Positions 47,729 through 57,359 of a DNA stretch of 64,000 nt are shown here, piece by piece. How positions within the stretch are numbered: the stretch's first letter is position 1; every line of letters starts with the position of its first letter. Location: positions 1,922,001-1,986,000 of the forward strand of contig NZ_CP110535.1 in the NCBI RefSeq assembly GCF_026104355.1. Reading direction: 5' to 3'. The translations under genes were made by a program, and so were the position numbers. The stretch comes from Halomonas sp. BDJS001. Lineage in GTDB: Bacteria; Pseudomonadota; Gammaproteobacteria; Pseudomonadales; Halomonadaceae. The notes beneath the pieces were generated by a model that made no database searches, was not told where the DNA came from, and was given only the letters and a program-made list of their open reading frames with translations.

Positions 47729-49792
47729 CTATTCGTTGGCCGCAAAGTCGAGTAAAACGGCGCCCTGGCTGACCGTGTCACCTGCCTGGAAGTGGAAGGT
47801 TTCCACGCTGCCATCGGCGGGGGCGGTCATGGTGTGCTCCATCTTCATGGCTTCCATGACCATCAGTGGCATGCCTTTTTCGACAACAGCGCCAGGTTCT
47901 ACCAGAAGCGCAACCACCGTGCCATTCATGGGCGCCGTTAGCGTAGACTCCGCTTCATGATGGCCATGATCTATGGCATCAATGCGCCGCCAGAACAGGC
48001 GGGTTTCACCGCTTGGGTCGGCCATCACCACTACATGGCCGTCGCGCCTCGCCTGCAGGCGGCGGCGGTGGCCATTCAAGGTAACCGCTACCGCATCGCC
48101 GGTGAGCGACTGCAAACTCGCGGTAAGGGTTTCATCACCAATAGTGAGATTCCACAGTGATTCGCCAGGGCTGCGTTTACCTTCGACGATCACTACCGCT
48201 TCATCGCTATCCGGCGCTTGCGCACTTGCCGGGTCACACAGCGCAATGCGAATAGTGTGGGGGGCATTCAGGCGGAAGCCGTCGTGGCGATCCCAGGGGG
48301 AGTCGCTTTCGCACTCCTGGGCGAGTTGATTCAGGCCAATCAGCGCGGCGCTGGCGTAGGCCTCCATGCCATAGGTGCGCGGTGCGAACAGGGTGGCTTC
48401 GTTACGCTCAATAAAGCGCGTATCCAGCTCGACATTTTTAAAGCCAGGGTGAGTCGCCAGGCGCATTAAGAAGGCGCGGTTAGTGACGACCCCCTGTACG
48501 TCCAGCGCCGCCAGAGCACGGTTAAGGGTGGCCAGCGCCGCATCCCGGTCAGCGCCGTGCACAATCAGTTTGGCGAGCATGGGGTCGTAGTGCATCGACA
48601 CCGCATCGCCGCTCTCCACACCGCTGTCCAGGCGTACCTGGTCAGCGCTCAAGCCAGCGCCTGCTAGATCCAGCGCAAAGCGTGTGAGCAGGCCGGTGGC
48701 GGGTAGGAAATCCTGATCTGGGTCTTCGGCGTAGATGCGCGCTTCAAAGCTATGGCCGGTAATGGTTAGCTCGTCTTGGCTGCAAGGCAGCGGTTCGCCC
48801 ATGGCCACGCGCAACTGCCACTCCACCAAGTCCTGACCGGTGATCATTTCGGTAACCGGGTGCTCAACCTGAAGACGGGTGTTCATTTCCATAAAGTAGA
48901 ACGAACCGTCAATGTCTAAAAGGAACTCGACGGTGCCTGCGCCCACGTAGCCGATCTCCTGGGCAGCGCGCACCGCGGCATCGCCCATGGCGCTGCGCAG
49001 CTCCGCCGTCATGCCGGGGGCGGGGGCTTCTTCGATCACTTTTTGATGGCGGCGCTGAACGCTACAGTCCCGCTCGAACAGGTAAACGCCGTTGCCGTGA
49101 CGGTCGCAGAACACTTGCACTTCCACATGGCGTGGCTGCACCAGGTACTTCTCGATCAGCATCCGGTCATCGCCAAAAGCGGCTTTGGATTCACGGCGGC
49201 AGCCATCTAACGCCGCCTGAAAACCATCGCCGCTTTCCACTACGCGCATGCCTTTACCCCCGCCACCCGCGCTGGCTTTGAGCATTACTGGGTAGCCGAT
49301 CTTGTCAGCCTCGGCGCGCAGCAGCGCGTCGTTTTGGTCATCACCGTGGTAGCCAGGCACCAGCGGTACGCCAGCATTGGCCATACGTGCTTTAGCAGCA
49401 GATTTATCACCCATGGCGGCAATCGCCGAGGCGGGCGGGCCAACAAAGGTAATACCGGCTTCTTCAAGGGCCTTAACGAAGCTGCCGTTCTCAGAGAGAA
49501 AACCGTAGCCCGGGTGAATAGCGCCGGTGCCGGTACGCTTGGCGGCGTCGATGACGGCATCAATATTCAGATAGCTTTCGCGCGCGGCGGCAGGGCCTAA
49601 GCGCACGGCCTCGTCGGCTTCACGTACATGGCGGGCGCTGGCATCGGCGTCGGAGTAGACTGCGATGGTTTTGAGCCCCATGCGGCGTGCAGTGCGCATG
49701 ACTCGGCAGGCGATTTCACCGCGGTTGGCGACCAGCAAGGTGTCAAAAGGGGTCGTGCGAGCGGCGTTTTCAGTTACTGATGTGTAGCTCAT
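47729..49792 (-). CDS. liuD: Methylcrotonyl-CoA carboxylase biotin-containing alpha subunit
   Basis: A 687-residue ATP- and biotin-dependent carboxylase subunit. The biotin carboxylase part (about 15-465) has KASAGGGGKGMRVV, EKYLVQPRHVEVQVFCD, and EMNTRLQVEHPVTEMITGQDLVEWQ. The biotinyl domain at the C-terminus contains MEAMKMEHTM, with the biotinylated lysine near residue 651. With liuB it carboxylates 3-methylcrotonyl-CoA. It overlaps liuC by 4 bp. Other acyl-CoA carboxylases look similar; the liu context decides the substrate. Confidence 0.94.
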   Translation of the reverse strand: MSYTSVTENAARTTPFDTLLVANRGEIACRVMRTARRMGLKTIAVYSDADASARHVREADEAVRLGPAAARESYLNIDAVIDAAKRTGTGAIHPGYGFLSENGSFVKALEEAGITFVGPPASAIAAMGDKSAAKARMANAGVPLVPGYHGDDQNDALLRAEADKIGYPVMLKASAGGGGKGMRVVESGDGFQAALDGCRRESKAAFGDDRMLIEKYLVQPRHVEVQVFCDRHGNGVYLFERDCSVQRRHQKVIEEAPAPGMTAELRSAMGDAAVRAAQEIGYVGAGTVEFLLDIDGSFYFMEMNTRLQVEHPVTEMITGQDLVEWQLRVAMGEPLPCSQDELTITGHSFEARIYAEDPDQDFLPATGLLTRFALDLAGAGLSADQVRLDSGVESGDAVSMHYDPMLAKLIVHGADRDAALATLNRALAALDVQGVVTNRAFLMRLATHPGFKNVELDTRFIERNEATLFAPRTYGMEAYASAALIGLNQLAQECESDSPWDRHDGFRLNAPHTIRIALCDPASAQAPDSDEAVVIVEGKRSPGESLWNLTIGDETLTASLQSLTGDAVAVTLNGHRRRLQARRDGHVVVMADPSGETRLFWRRIDAIDHGHHEAESTLTAPMNGTVVALLVEPGAVVEKGMPLMVMEAMKMEHTMTAPADGSVETFHFQAGDTVSQGAVLLDFAANE

Positions 49793-50613
49793 GAGCGACG
49801 CTCCGAAGCGTGGGGTGTGTTATTAGAATCAGCCCAGACGGGGCGGCGCTTTTCAAAAAAGCTGGATAAACCCTCTTGCCCTTCCTGGCTTACCCGCAGC
49901 TTGGCGATCACCTGGCAGGTATGCTCTCGGGTGGCGTCACTGTCAGGTGCTTGAGCCACCGTGGCCATTAAGGCTTTGGTGGCGCGCTGGGCCTGGGGTG
50001 AACCTGCCTGCAGGGTGGTAAGCATGTCGTCGACCGCGCTATCCAGCGCATCGTGTTCCACCACTTGGTGGACTAATCCGAAGGCTAGCGCCATTTCCGC
50101 GTCTATTACCTCGGCGGTTAGCGCATAGCGGCGCATTTGCCGCTCGCCAAGGGCACGCTGAACGTAAGGGCTGATGACGGCGGGTGAAAGACCAATCTTG
50201 ACTTCCGACAAGCAGAATTTGGCTTTCCCTGAGGCGATCACCACATCGCAGCAGGCCGCCAAGCCGACCGCGCCGCCAAAGGCGGCGCCTTGCACACGGC
50301 AGACGGTAGGGCAGGGCAGCGTATCCAGGCCGTGCATGAGCGCGGCGAGCTTGCGGGAATCGGCGAGGTTATCCTCCAGATCGTAATCGACCATGCGCTT
50401 CATCCAGTTCAGATCGGCACCCGCAGAGAAGCTTTTACCTTCAGACCCCAGCACTACTACGCGCACCTCACCCGCTTCAGCAAGGGTGTGCAACTGGTCG
50501 AGGTGTTCATTCAGTTCGGCGATCAAACTGTCGTCAAAAGCGTTATGCACCTCGGGGCGGTTTAAGGTCAGGCGCGCTACACCCTCTTCAATAATCAGTG
50601 TTGAGTAAGCCAT
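49789..50613 (-). CDS. liuC: Methylglutaconyl-CoA hydratase (enoyl-CoA hydratase family)
   Basis: A 274-residue crotonase-family enzyme that hydrates 3-methylglutaconyl-CoA to HMG-CoA. It has LNRPEVHNAFDDSLI, the oxyanion-hole segment GSEGKSFSAGADLNWMKR (about 55-72), and CRVQGAAFGGAVGLAACCDVVIA and FCLSEVKIGLSPAVISPYV with catalytic Glu. It overlaps liuD by 4 bp and follows liuB after 12 bp. Confidence 0.93.
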   Translation of the reverse strand: MAYSTLIIEEGVARLTLNRPEVHNAFDDSLIAELNEHLDQLHTLAEAGEVRVVVLGSEGKSFSAGADLNWMKRMVDYDLEDNLADSRKLAALMHGLDTLPCPTVCRVQGAAFGGAVGLAACCDVVIASGKAKFCLSEVKIGLSPAVISPYVQRALGERQMRRYALTAEVIDAEMALAFGLVHQVVEHDALDSAVDDMLTTLQAGSPQAQRATKALMATVAQAPDSDATREHTCQVIAKLRVSQEGQEGLSSFFEKRRPVWADSNNTPHASERRS

Positions 50614-50625
50614 GGTGATTGCCCC

Positions 50626-52233
50626 TTACATCCGGAACACGCCGAAGCGTGTCTCTTCGACTTCTGCGTTCATCGCGGCAGCCAGAGAGAGCCCCAGCAC
50701 ATCGCGGGTTTGCAGCGGATCAATGACGCCGTCATCCCACAAGCGGGCGCTGGCGTAGTAGGGGTGGCCCTGATGCTCATACTGTTCCCGTGTGGGCTGC
50801 TTGAAGGCTTCTTCTTCCTCTTTACTCCACTCGCGGCCTTCGCGCTCGTGCTGCTCGCGCTTCACCTGGGCCAGTACGCCCGCTGCCTGTTCGCCGCCCA
50901 TCACTGAAATGCGCGCGTTGGGCCACATAAACAGCAGGTGGGGGTCATAGGCGCGGCCACACATACCGTAGTTGCCGGCGCCGAAGCTACCGCCAATCAG
51001 GACGGTGTATTTGGGCACCTTGGCGCAGGCCACGGCGGTGACCAGCTTGGCGCCATGCTTGGCAATACCTTCGTGTTCGTACTTGGAACCGACCATAAAG
51101 CCGGTAATGTTCTGTAGGAAGATCAGCGGAATCTTGCGCTGGGCGCAGAGCTCGATAAAGTGCGCACCTTTTACGGCGCTCTCAGAAAAGAGCACGCCGT
51201 TGTTGGCCACAATGCCGACTGGATAGCCGTGAATATGCGCAAAGCCGGTCACCAGGGTATCACCGTAGTAGCGTTTGAATTCGTCAAAATCGGAGTCGTC
51301 GACAATGCGGCCAATCACTTCACGGACGTCGTAGGGCTTTTTCAGGTCGGTGCCGACAATACCGTAGAGCTCAGCAGGGTCGAGCTTGGGCGGCTTGGGC
51401 GCCTGCATGGCGAGCTTGCCGCGCTTTTGCCAGTTCAGGCGCGACACGCAGTCGCGGGCCAGCTGTAGTGCGTGGGCATCGTTTTCCGCATAGTGGTCGG
51501 CGACACCGCTCACTTTGGCGTGCACATCAGCGCCGCCCAGGTCTTCGGCGCTAATGCTTTCACCGGTGGCGGCTTTCACCAAGGGCGGGCCACCCAGGAA
51601 AATCGTGCCCTGCTCTTTAACGATAATCGACTCATCCGCCATGGCGGGTACGTAAGCGCCGCCCGCGGTGCAGGAGCCCATGACCACGGCAATTTGCGGA
51701 ATACCTTCGGCGGACATGGTTGCCTGGTTATAGAAGATGCGCCCAAAGTGGTCGCGGTCGGGGAAGACTTCATCCTGGCGGGGCAGGAAGGCGCCGCCGG
51801 AGTCAACTAAATAGATACACGGCAGGCGATGCTTGCGGGCGATCTCCTGGGCGCGTATGTGCTTTTTCACCGTCAGCGGAAAGTAGGTGCCGCCTTTTAC
51901 CGTGGCGTCGTTAGCGACAATCACACACTCCACGCCGGACACCCGACCAATGCCGGTTACTACGCCCGCGGCGGGAATCTCGCTGTCGTAAATTTTATGG
52001 GCTGCCAGGGCAGAAAACTCTAAAAACGGCGAGCCTTCATCTATCAAGTGATCAATGCGGTCACGCACAAACAGTTTGCCGCGGCTTTCATGGCGCTCGC
52101 GGGCTTTGGAGCCGCCACCTTGAGCGACGGCGGCGGTCAACTCACGCAGTTTGTTCACTTCACCCAGCATGGAGGCTTCGTTGGCTTGAAACACATCGCT
52201 GCGCGGATTGATCTGGCTATTCACAGTGCTCAT
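50626..52233 (-). CDS. liuB: Methylcrotonyl-CoA carboxylase carboxyltransferase beta subunit
   Basis: A 535-residue carboxyltransferase that moves CO2 from biotin on LiuD to 3-methylcrotonyl-CoA. It holds two crotonase-like halves: [30 protein letters not shown] and [15 protein letters not shown], then [59 protein letters not shown]. Full length for the family. It is 11 bp after liuA. Confidence 0.95.
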   Translation of the reverse strand: MSTVNSQINPRSDVFQANEASMLGEVNKLRELTAAVAQGGGSKARERHESRGKLFVRDRIDHLIDEGSPFLEFSALAAHKIYDSEIPAAGVVTGIGRVSGVECVIVANDATVKGGTYFPLTVKKHIRAQEIARKHRLPCIYLVDSGGAFLPRQDEVFPDRDHFGRIFYNQATMSAEGIPQIAVVMGSCTAGGAYVPAMADESIIVKEQGTIFLGGPPLVKAATGESISAEDLGGADVHAKVSGVADHYAENDAHALQLARDCVSRLNWQKRGKLAMQAPKPPKLDPAELYGIVGTDLKKPYDVREVIGRIVDDSDFDEFKRYYGDTLVTGFAHIHGYPVGIVANNGVLFSESAVKGAHFIELCAQRKIPLIFLQNITGFMVGSKYEHEGIAKHGAKLVTAVACAKVPKYTVLIGGSFGAGNYGMCGRAYDPHLLFMWPNARISVMGGEQAAGVLAQVKREQHEREGREWSKEEEEAFKQPTREQYEHQGHPYYASARLWDDGVIDPLQTRDVLGLSLAAAMNAEVEETRFGVFRM

Positions 52234-52244
52234 GGCGCGGCCTT

Positions 52245-53414
52245 TTATTTGGTTTCAGTAAACAGTTCACGGCCAATCAACATCCGGCGAATTTCGCTGG
52301 TACCTGCGCCGATTTCATACAGCTTGGCGTCACGCAGCAAGCGCCCGGTGGGGTATTCGTTGATATAGCCGTTGCCGCCAAGCAACTGAATGGAGTCCAG
52401 CGCGACTTGCGTCGCTTTTTCCGCGCAGTAAAGGATCACCCCAGCGGCATCTTTGCGCGAGGTCTGGCCGCGGTCGCAGGCACCGGCAACGGCATATAAA
52501 TAGGCGCGGCAGGCGTTCAGGGTGGTGTACATATCCGCCACTTTGCCCTGCACCAGCTGGAACTCACCAATCGACTGGTTGAACTGTTTACGCTCATGGA
52601 TGTAGGGCATCACCACATCCATGGCGGCCTGCATAATGCCAATGGGGCCTGCTGCCAGCACGGTGCGCTCGTAATCCAGGCCGCTCATGAGTACGCGAAC
52701 GCCTTTACCTTCTGCGCCGAGAATATTTTCAGCGGGAACGGCGCAATCCTGGAACACCAGCTCGCAGGTGTTGGAGCCGCGCATGCCCAACTTGTCGAGT
52801 TTCTGGGCGGTGGAGAAGCCGGGCATGCCTTTTTCGATAATAAAGGCAGTGATGCCTTTGGAGCCGGCGTCTGGATCCGTTTTCGCATAGACCACCAGCA
52901 CATCCGCATCCGGGCCGTTGGTGATCCACATTTTATTGCCGTTAAGGATGTAGTGATCGCCACTCTGCTTGGCCCGCAGCTGCATCGAGACCACATCGGA
53001 ACCCGCGCCGGGTTCGGACATGGCAAGCGCCCCCACGTGGTCGCCACTGATCAGCTTGGGCAGGTACTTGGCTTTTTGTTCAGCAGTGGCGTTAATCTTG
53101 ATCTGGTTGACGCACAGGTTGGAGTGGGCGCCGTAAGAGAGCGCTACCGACGCGCTGGCCCGAGAGATCTCCTCCATGGCGATACAGTGGGCAAGATAAC
53201 CCATGCCGCTGCCGCCATCCTCTTCAGGCACGGTAATCCCTAACAGCCCCATATCGCCAAACTTCTTCCACAAATCGTTGGGGAACTCGTTGTTGCGATC
53301 GATCTCGGCAGCGCGGGGGGCAATCTCGCTGGCCGCAAAGGCGTTGACCTGCTCACGCAGCATGTTCAGCTCATCGTCGAGGCCAAAATTAAGTTCTGAG
53401 TAGTGTGAAAACAT
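52245..53414 (-). CDS. liuA: Isovaleryl-CoA dehydrogenase
   Basis: A 389-residue FAD-dependent acyl-CoA dehydrogenase that oxidises isovaleryl-CoA to 3-methylcrotonyl-CoA and passes electrons to ETF. Motifs: [68 protein letters not shown] and the C-terminal [28 protein letters not shown]. The catalytic base of this subfamily lies in the preceding FAD-domain helix and was not located. A TTG at 53420 is in frame, but the ATG at 53414 is seven bases from AGGTGA. It heads the liuABCDE order, 96 bp after liuR. Confidence 0.94.
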   Translation of the reverse strand: MFSHYSELNFGLDDELNMLREQVNAFAASEIAPRAAEIDRNNEFPNDLWKKFGDMGLLGITVPEEDGGSGMGYLAHCIAMEEISRASASVALSYGAHSNLCVNQIKINATAEQKAKYLPKLISGDHVGALAMSEPGAGSDVVSMQLRAKQSGDHYILNGNKMWITNGPDADVLVVYAKTDPDAGSKGITAFIIEKGMPGFSTAQKLDKLGMRGSNTCELVFQDCAVPAENILGAEGKGVRVLMSGLDYERTVLAAGPIGIMQAAMDVVMPYIHERKQFNQSIGEFQLVQGKVADMYTTLNACRAYLYAVAGACDRGQTSRKDAAGVILYCAEKATQVALDSIQLLGGNGYINEYPTGRLLRDAKLYEIGAGTSEIRRMLIGRELFTETK

Positions 53415-53510
53415 GGTCAATCACCTGTTGCTAATTTATTGGTGTTTGCAAACTATGCTGGCTAGCTGTATCGGCGAGTCGAATGGCGTATTAGATGACC
53501 GGGCGCCGAG

Positions 53511-53978
53511 TCAGTGCATAGTGGCGGAAGAGGAGGAGGCGGTTTTCTCGGAAGTACTCGTTCGCTCATCTTCGGTTTGTGTTTCGTGTGGCCCTTTTTC
53601 ATTTAGCTCTTCTAACGCCTGGCGGCAGCGAATTTCGGCACTTTCAAGTTCTAACTGAACCATGGTGATGTCTTTCATCTGCTGGTCGAGAGCCGCCTTG
53701 CGCTCGGCTATTTTGCTGAGCATTAAATGCAGCTGCTTTTTACTGCCGCTGCGAGTTTCATCCCATAACTCGAATAGCTCGCGAATTTCGGCCAATGAAA
53801 ATCCCAGCCGCTTGCCACGAATGGTGAGCTTGAGCCGAACCCGATCTTTACTGCTGTAAACCCGGGTCTGCCCGCGGCGTGTGGGATGAAGCAGTTCTTG
53901 ATCTTCATAGAAGCGAATGCTTCGGGTAGTTAAATCAAATTCGCTGGCCAGTTCACTAATCGAGTAAGTTTTGCTCAT
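53511..53978 (-). CDS. liuR: MerR-family regulator LiuR
   Basis: A 155-residue MerR regulator. The winged helix-turn-helix is at residues about 3-70 (YSISELASEFDLTTRSIRFYEDQELLHPTRRGQTRVY), followed by the long dimerisation helix (LGFSLAEIRELFELWDE). The C-terminus is Glu/Ser/Thr-rich. In other gammaproteobacteria LiuR controls leucine-degradation genes and answers to their intermediates. The perfect palindrome TTTACGTTAACGTAAA 101 bases upstream is the likely operator. The gene is in line with liuA, 96 bp apart. Confidence 0.9.
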   Translation of the reverse strand: MSKTYSISELASEFDLTTRSIRFYEDQELLHPTRRGQTRVYSSKDRVRLKLTIRGKRLGFSLAEIRELFELWDETRSGSKKQLHLMLSKIAERKAALDQQMKDITMVQLELESAEIRCRQALEELNEKGPHETQTEDERTSTSEKTASSSSATMH

Positions 53979-54078
53979 GGTGACGTTCTCTCAAAAAGGC
54001 ATGTTGTTAACAATAATTCTTAAAGCTTGTTCCTACGATATGCCTTCTATGGAACACTGCCACTGAGGCTAAAACAAG

Positions 54079-54094
54079 TTTACGTTAACGTAAA
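54079..54094. promoter_or_regulatory. Perfect LiuR-type palindrome between liuR and the ABC transporter
   Basis: TTTACGTTAACGTAAA is a perfect 16-bp inverted repeat. It resembles the LiuR site described for gammaproteobacteria (recalled from regulon work, not looked up). It lies 101 bases upstream of the liuR ATG and 249 bases before the transporter start. The rest of this 364-bp gap contains TTGTTAACAA (54004-54013), TTGTTGATACAACAA (54164-54178) and the stem-loop listed next; no gene is seen. Confidence 0.75.
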
Positions 54095-54245
54095 GCAATA
54101 ACTGCTAGCAGTTGAAAAGCGTTGAAATAATATAAGCTATTGATATTTATAGTTTGAAGTTGGTTGTTGATACAACAAAATATCGCCGATAGACCAAAGT
54201 TGTAATTGTATTGCCATAGCGAGAGTTGCTAGTTTGCACATACAC

Positions 54246-54291
54246 CTTACGTTCAGGTAAGGCAGTGGCGGCCGTCACTGCCTTACCTGAA
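54246..54291 (+). promoter_or_regulatory. Stem-loop and degenerate LiuR-like site upstream of the ABC transporter
   Basis: A 16-bp perfect stem pairs 54252-54267 with 54276-54291 around GCGGCCGT. Its left arm overlaps a competing 6-bp hairpin (CCTTAC 54245-54250 with GTAAGG 54257-54262). The 16-mer CTTACGTTCAGGTAAG (54246-54261) also matches the LiuR palindrome at 12 of 16 positions. No T run follows. It lies 52 bases before the transporter start. Confidence 0.55.
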
Positions 54292-54342
54292 AAGATTCAG
54301 CAAAACGATTCAGCACAAAAACAATAAGAGGCTTATCACTCT

Positions 54343-55149
54343 ATGGGTGCAAACGATGTCCTTCAGGGACCTGTCCTCGAAACCCGAGGGCTGACCAAAG
54401 AGTTTCGCGGCTTTACTGCCGTGGACGACGTCAATCTTCAGGTGCAGGAAGGGCACATACACGCGCTGATAGGGCCTAATGGCGCTGGTAAAACCACAGT
54501 ATTTAATCTGCTGACCAAATTTTTACCGCCTACCCGCGGCGACATTTTGTATCGTGGCAAGTCGATCACCAGTAAAAAATCCAACGAAATTGCTCAGTTA
54601 GGCTTGGTGCGCTCATTTCAGATCTCTGCGGTGTTTGCTCACATGACGGCACTTGAGAATGTGCGGGTTGCCCTACAGCGAAAACTGGGTACCTCGTTTC
54701 ATTTCTGGAAATCTGAGAAATCCCTGGATCACCTTAATGAGCGCGCCCTTGAGCTACTGGAAGAAGTGGGGCTACGGGAGTACGCCGATACCTTAACGGT
54801 AGAGATGCCCTATGGGCGCAAGCGAGCGCTTGAGCTAGCCACCACCTTGGCGCTCGATCCCACCATGATGCTGCTCGATGAACCTACTCAGGGCATGGGG
54901 GCGGAAGACGTTGACCGTATCGTGGCGTTGATTAAGCGCGTCTCCCAGGGGCGCACTGTATTAATGGTGGAGCATAACTTAAGCGTCGTTAGCCGCCTGT
55001 GTGATCGCATCACCGTGTTGGCGCGAGGCGCTGTTCTGGCCGAGGGCGATTACGATGCTGTTTCCCGGAACCCTCTGGTGCGTGAGGCCTATATGGGCAG
55101 CGACGCCGCGGAAGAGGATGGTTCTGAAAAAGAGGGTGCTGCTGTATGA
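54343..55149 (+). CDS. Branched-chain amino acid-type ABC transporter ATPase, LivG-like
   Basis: A 268-residue ABC ATPase of the LivG type in a HAAT transporter. Walker A is GPNGAGKTTVFN (about 45-56), with Q-loop in RSFQISAVF, signature region EMPYGRKRALELA, Walker B MMLLDEPTQGMG and switch His in VEHNLSVV. It is the first gene of the transporter run. Its stop overlaps the next ATPase start by 4 bp. The context of leucine and valine catabolism suggests branched-chain amino acids or their keto acids, but the substrate is unproven. Confidence 0.9.
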   Translation: MGANDVLQGPVLETRGLTKEFRGFTAVDDVNLQVQEGHIHALIGPNGAGKTTVFNLLTKFLPPTRGDILYRGKSITSKKSNEIAQLGLVRSFQISAVFAHMTALENVRVALQRKLGTSFHFWKSEKSLDHLNERALELLEEVGLREYADTLTVEMPYGRKRALELATTLALDPTMMLLDEPTQGMGAEDVDRIVALIKRVSQGRTVLMVEHNLSVVSRLCDRITVLARGAVLAEGDYDAVSRNPLVREAYMGSDAAEEDGSEKEGAAV

Positions 55150-55889
55150 ACATCGCTGAGGCCGAAGCGCCTGTTGAGAACACGCAAAGCTTGGAAATGT
55201 TGCGTGTGCAGGATCTACACGCCTTTTATGGCGAGTCGCATATCCTGCACGGCGTCAATTTTGATGTGAAGCGTGGCGAGCTGGTGACGCTGCTGGGGCG
55301 CAACGGCGCCGGGCGTAGCACCACGCTCAAGTCGATCATGAACATGGTGGGGCGCCGCACCGGCTCTATCGTGATCAACGGTAATGAAACGCTGCATATG
55401 AAGCCGCACCATATTCCACGGTTAGGCATCGGTTACTGCCCTGAGGAGCGCGGCATTTTTGCCAGCTTAGACGTGCATGAGAACCTGCTGCTCCCGCCTA
55501 CCGTACGTTCCGGCGGTATGAGCCTGGACGAAATCTACGCCATGTTTCCGAACCTCTATGAGCGGCGTCGAAGCCAGGGCACGCGACTTTCCGGTGGCGA
55601 GCAGCAGATGCTGGCTATGGCGCGCATTCTGCGTACAGGTGCTCGCATGCTGCTACTCGATGAAATTACCGAAGGGCTTGCCCCAGTCATTGTACAGAAA
55701 CTTGCCGAGGTGCTGGTTCAGCTAAAAGAGCGCGGGATGACCATTGTGCTCGTAGAGCAAAACTTTCGCTTCGCGGCGCCGCTGGCGGATCGCCACTTCG
55801 TGATGGATCACGGGCAGATTGTCGAAGAAATTAGCGCCGCGCAGCTGCCATCGCGGCGGGAACATCTCAACTCAATGCTAGGGGTATAG
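55146..55889 (+). CDS. Branched-chain amino acid-type ABC transporter ATPase, LivF-like
   Basis: A 247-residue second ATPase of the transporter. Walker A reads GRNGAGRST, so the usual Lys is Arg57 (codon 55314-55316). Walker B is MLLLDEITEGLAP and the signature is RLSGGEQQMLAMAR. An Arg at this place also occurs in some LivF-like paralogues, as I recall, so it may be tolerated. It overlaps the LivG-like gene by 4 bp. Confidence 0.9.
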   Translation: MNIAEAEAPVENTQSLEMLRVQDLHAFYGESHILHGVNFDVKRGELVTLLGRNGAGRSTTLKSIMNMVGRRTGSIVINGNETLHMKPHHIPRLGIGYCPEERGIFASLDVHENLLLPPTVRSGGMSLDEIYAMFPNLYERRRSQGTRLSGGEQQMLAMARILRTGARMLLLDEITEGLAPVIVQKLAEVLVQLKERGMTIVLVEQNFRFAAPLADRHFVMDHGQIVEEISAAQLPSRREHLNSMLGV

Positions 55890-56034
55890 CGCACCATTAG
55901 ACGTACCTGACGACACACTCGCTGTCCATAAGAACAATAATTGCATCATTTACTTGGTAGATCGTTACACAACCGCTCAAGCACACCATAACCGCTATAT
56001 CACAACAACAAGGCCCCAGGGCCAGGAGACGAAC

Positions 56035-57258
56035 ATGACCTTTATGAAAAAAACGCTGGCTGCCAGCATCGCCGTGGCGGCAGCTTCAAGCCTCGCTGTG
56101 TCCACTGCTCAGGCAGATATGAGTGATGGTGAAGTCCGTATTGGTTACCTCGCCGATATGTCTGGCACTTATCGCGACCTCGCAGGCCCAGGCGGTTTGA
56201 CCGCCATGGAGATGGCGGTGGCCGATTTTGGTGGCAGCGTCAATGGCGCCCCCATCGTTATTTCCAGTGCTGACGATCGCAACAGCGCAGACGTAGGGGC
56301 TAATACCGTGCGTGGTTGGATCGATCAGGATAACGTCGATATGGTGGGCGGCTTGGTAGCGTCTTCTGTGTCTATTGCGGTAACCAAAGTGCTTGAAGAG
56401 AACAACGGCCTGGGCATCGTTTCCGGCTCGGCGGCGTCTAGCATTACCAACGAGCACTGCACCCCTAACCATATTCACTGGGTGTACGACACCTATCCGC
56501 TTGCTAATGGTACTGCCAAGGCCGTTGTAGAGCAGGGCGGCGATACGTGGTTTATGCTGACCGCTGACTACGCCTTTGGTCATGCCCTGGAAGCCGATGT
56601 AACTAAAGTAGTGGAAGAGAGCGGCGGTGAAATTGTCGGCGGCGTTCGTCATCCATTCCCCACAAGCGACTTCTCTTCGTACATCCTTCAAGCGCAGGGC
56701 TCCGGTGCGAAAATTATTGGCTTGGCCAACGCCGGTGCTGATACCGTTAACGCGATCACTACGGCCAGTCAGTTTGGACTGACGCAATCCGGGCAACAGC
56801 TTGCCGGTCTATTGATTTTCTTGAATGACGTGCACGCCCTTGGCCTGGAAGCCACCCAGAACCTGTTACTAACCACCGGTTGGTACTGGGACATGGATGA
56901 GCAGTCCCGCGAATGGGCACAGCGCTACTTTGATGAAGTGGGCCGCATGCCGACCATGGTTCAGGCGGGCATCTACTCCAGTACCATGCACTACCTGAAA
57001 GCCGTTGAAGCCGCGGGCACCGACGACCCAGAAACCGTGCGCGCGCAAATGGCCGAAATGCCCATTGAGGACTTCTTTGCCCGTAATGGTACCATTCGTG
57101 AAGATGGCCGCATGATCCACGATATGTACCTGGCCCAGGTAAAAACCCCCGAAGAGTCTACCGGTGAGTGGGATCTTTACGAAATCCTCAGCACCATTCC
57201 CGCCGAAGAAGCCTACCGCCCGCTGTCTGAAAGCCAGTGCAAATTGGTGCAGAACTGA
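56035..57258 (+). CDS. ABC transporter substrate-binding protein (LivK/PBP1 type)
   Basis: A 407-residue periplasmic receptor. Signal peptide: MTFMKKTLAAS to AQA (about residue 27), then the mature segment DGEVRIGYLADMSGTYRDLAGPGG, typical of the type 1 periplasmic-binding fold of HAAT systems. The frame extends to 55954, but the ATG at 56035 follows AGGAG and gives the only sensible signal peptide. Lacks an obvious lipobox. Separated by 145 bp from the ATPases and by a stem-loop from the permease gene. Confidence 0.9.
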   Translation: MTFMKKTLAASIAVAAASSLAVSTAQADMSDGEVRIGYLADMSGTYRDLAGPGGLTAMEMAVADFGGSVNGAPIVISSADDRNSADVGANTVRGWIDQDNVDMVGGLVASSVSIAVTKVLEENNGLGIVSGSAASSITNEHCTPNHIHWVYDTYPLANGTAKAVVEQGGDTWFMLTADYAFGHALEADVTKVVEESGGEIVGGVRHPFPTSDFSSYILQAQGSGAKIIGLANAGADTVNAITTASQFGLTQSGQQLAGLLIFLNDVHALGLEATQNLLLTTGWYWDMDEQSREWAQRYFDEVGRMPTMVQAGIYSSTMHYLKAVEAAGTDDPETVRAQMAEMPIEDFFARNGTIREDGRMIHDMYLAQVKTPEESTGEWDLYEILSTIPAEEAYRPLSESQCKLVQN

Positions 57259-57302
57259 TTTCCAGGCAGCGCCTGGATCAGATAGCAATCGCAAGTGACG
57301 TG

Positions 57303-57340
57303 TAGAGCCAGTTGGCGGCAAGTGGCCGCCAACTGCTCTA
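57303..57340 (+). other. Long stem-loop between substrate-binding protein and permease genes
   Basis: TAGAG and then CAGTTGGCGGC pair with GCCGCCAACTG and CTCTA around AAGTG, giving a 16-bp stem with one bulged C at 57308. It lies 45 bases after the receptor stop and ends 19 bases before the permease start. Such hairpins often protect the receptor mRNA so that it is made in excess over the membrane parts. Confidence 0.7.
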
Positions 57341-57359
57341 CGGCGAGGAGAGTCGCGTT

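Noticed and set aside
54164..54178. TTGTTGATACAACAA as a second regulator site
   Set aside because: AT-rich 6-bp arms with no second copy; too weak to claim.
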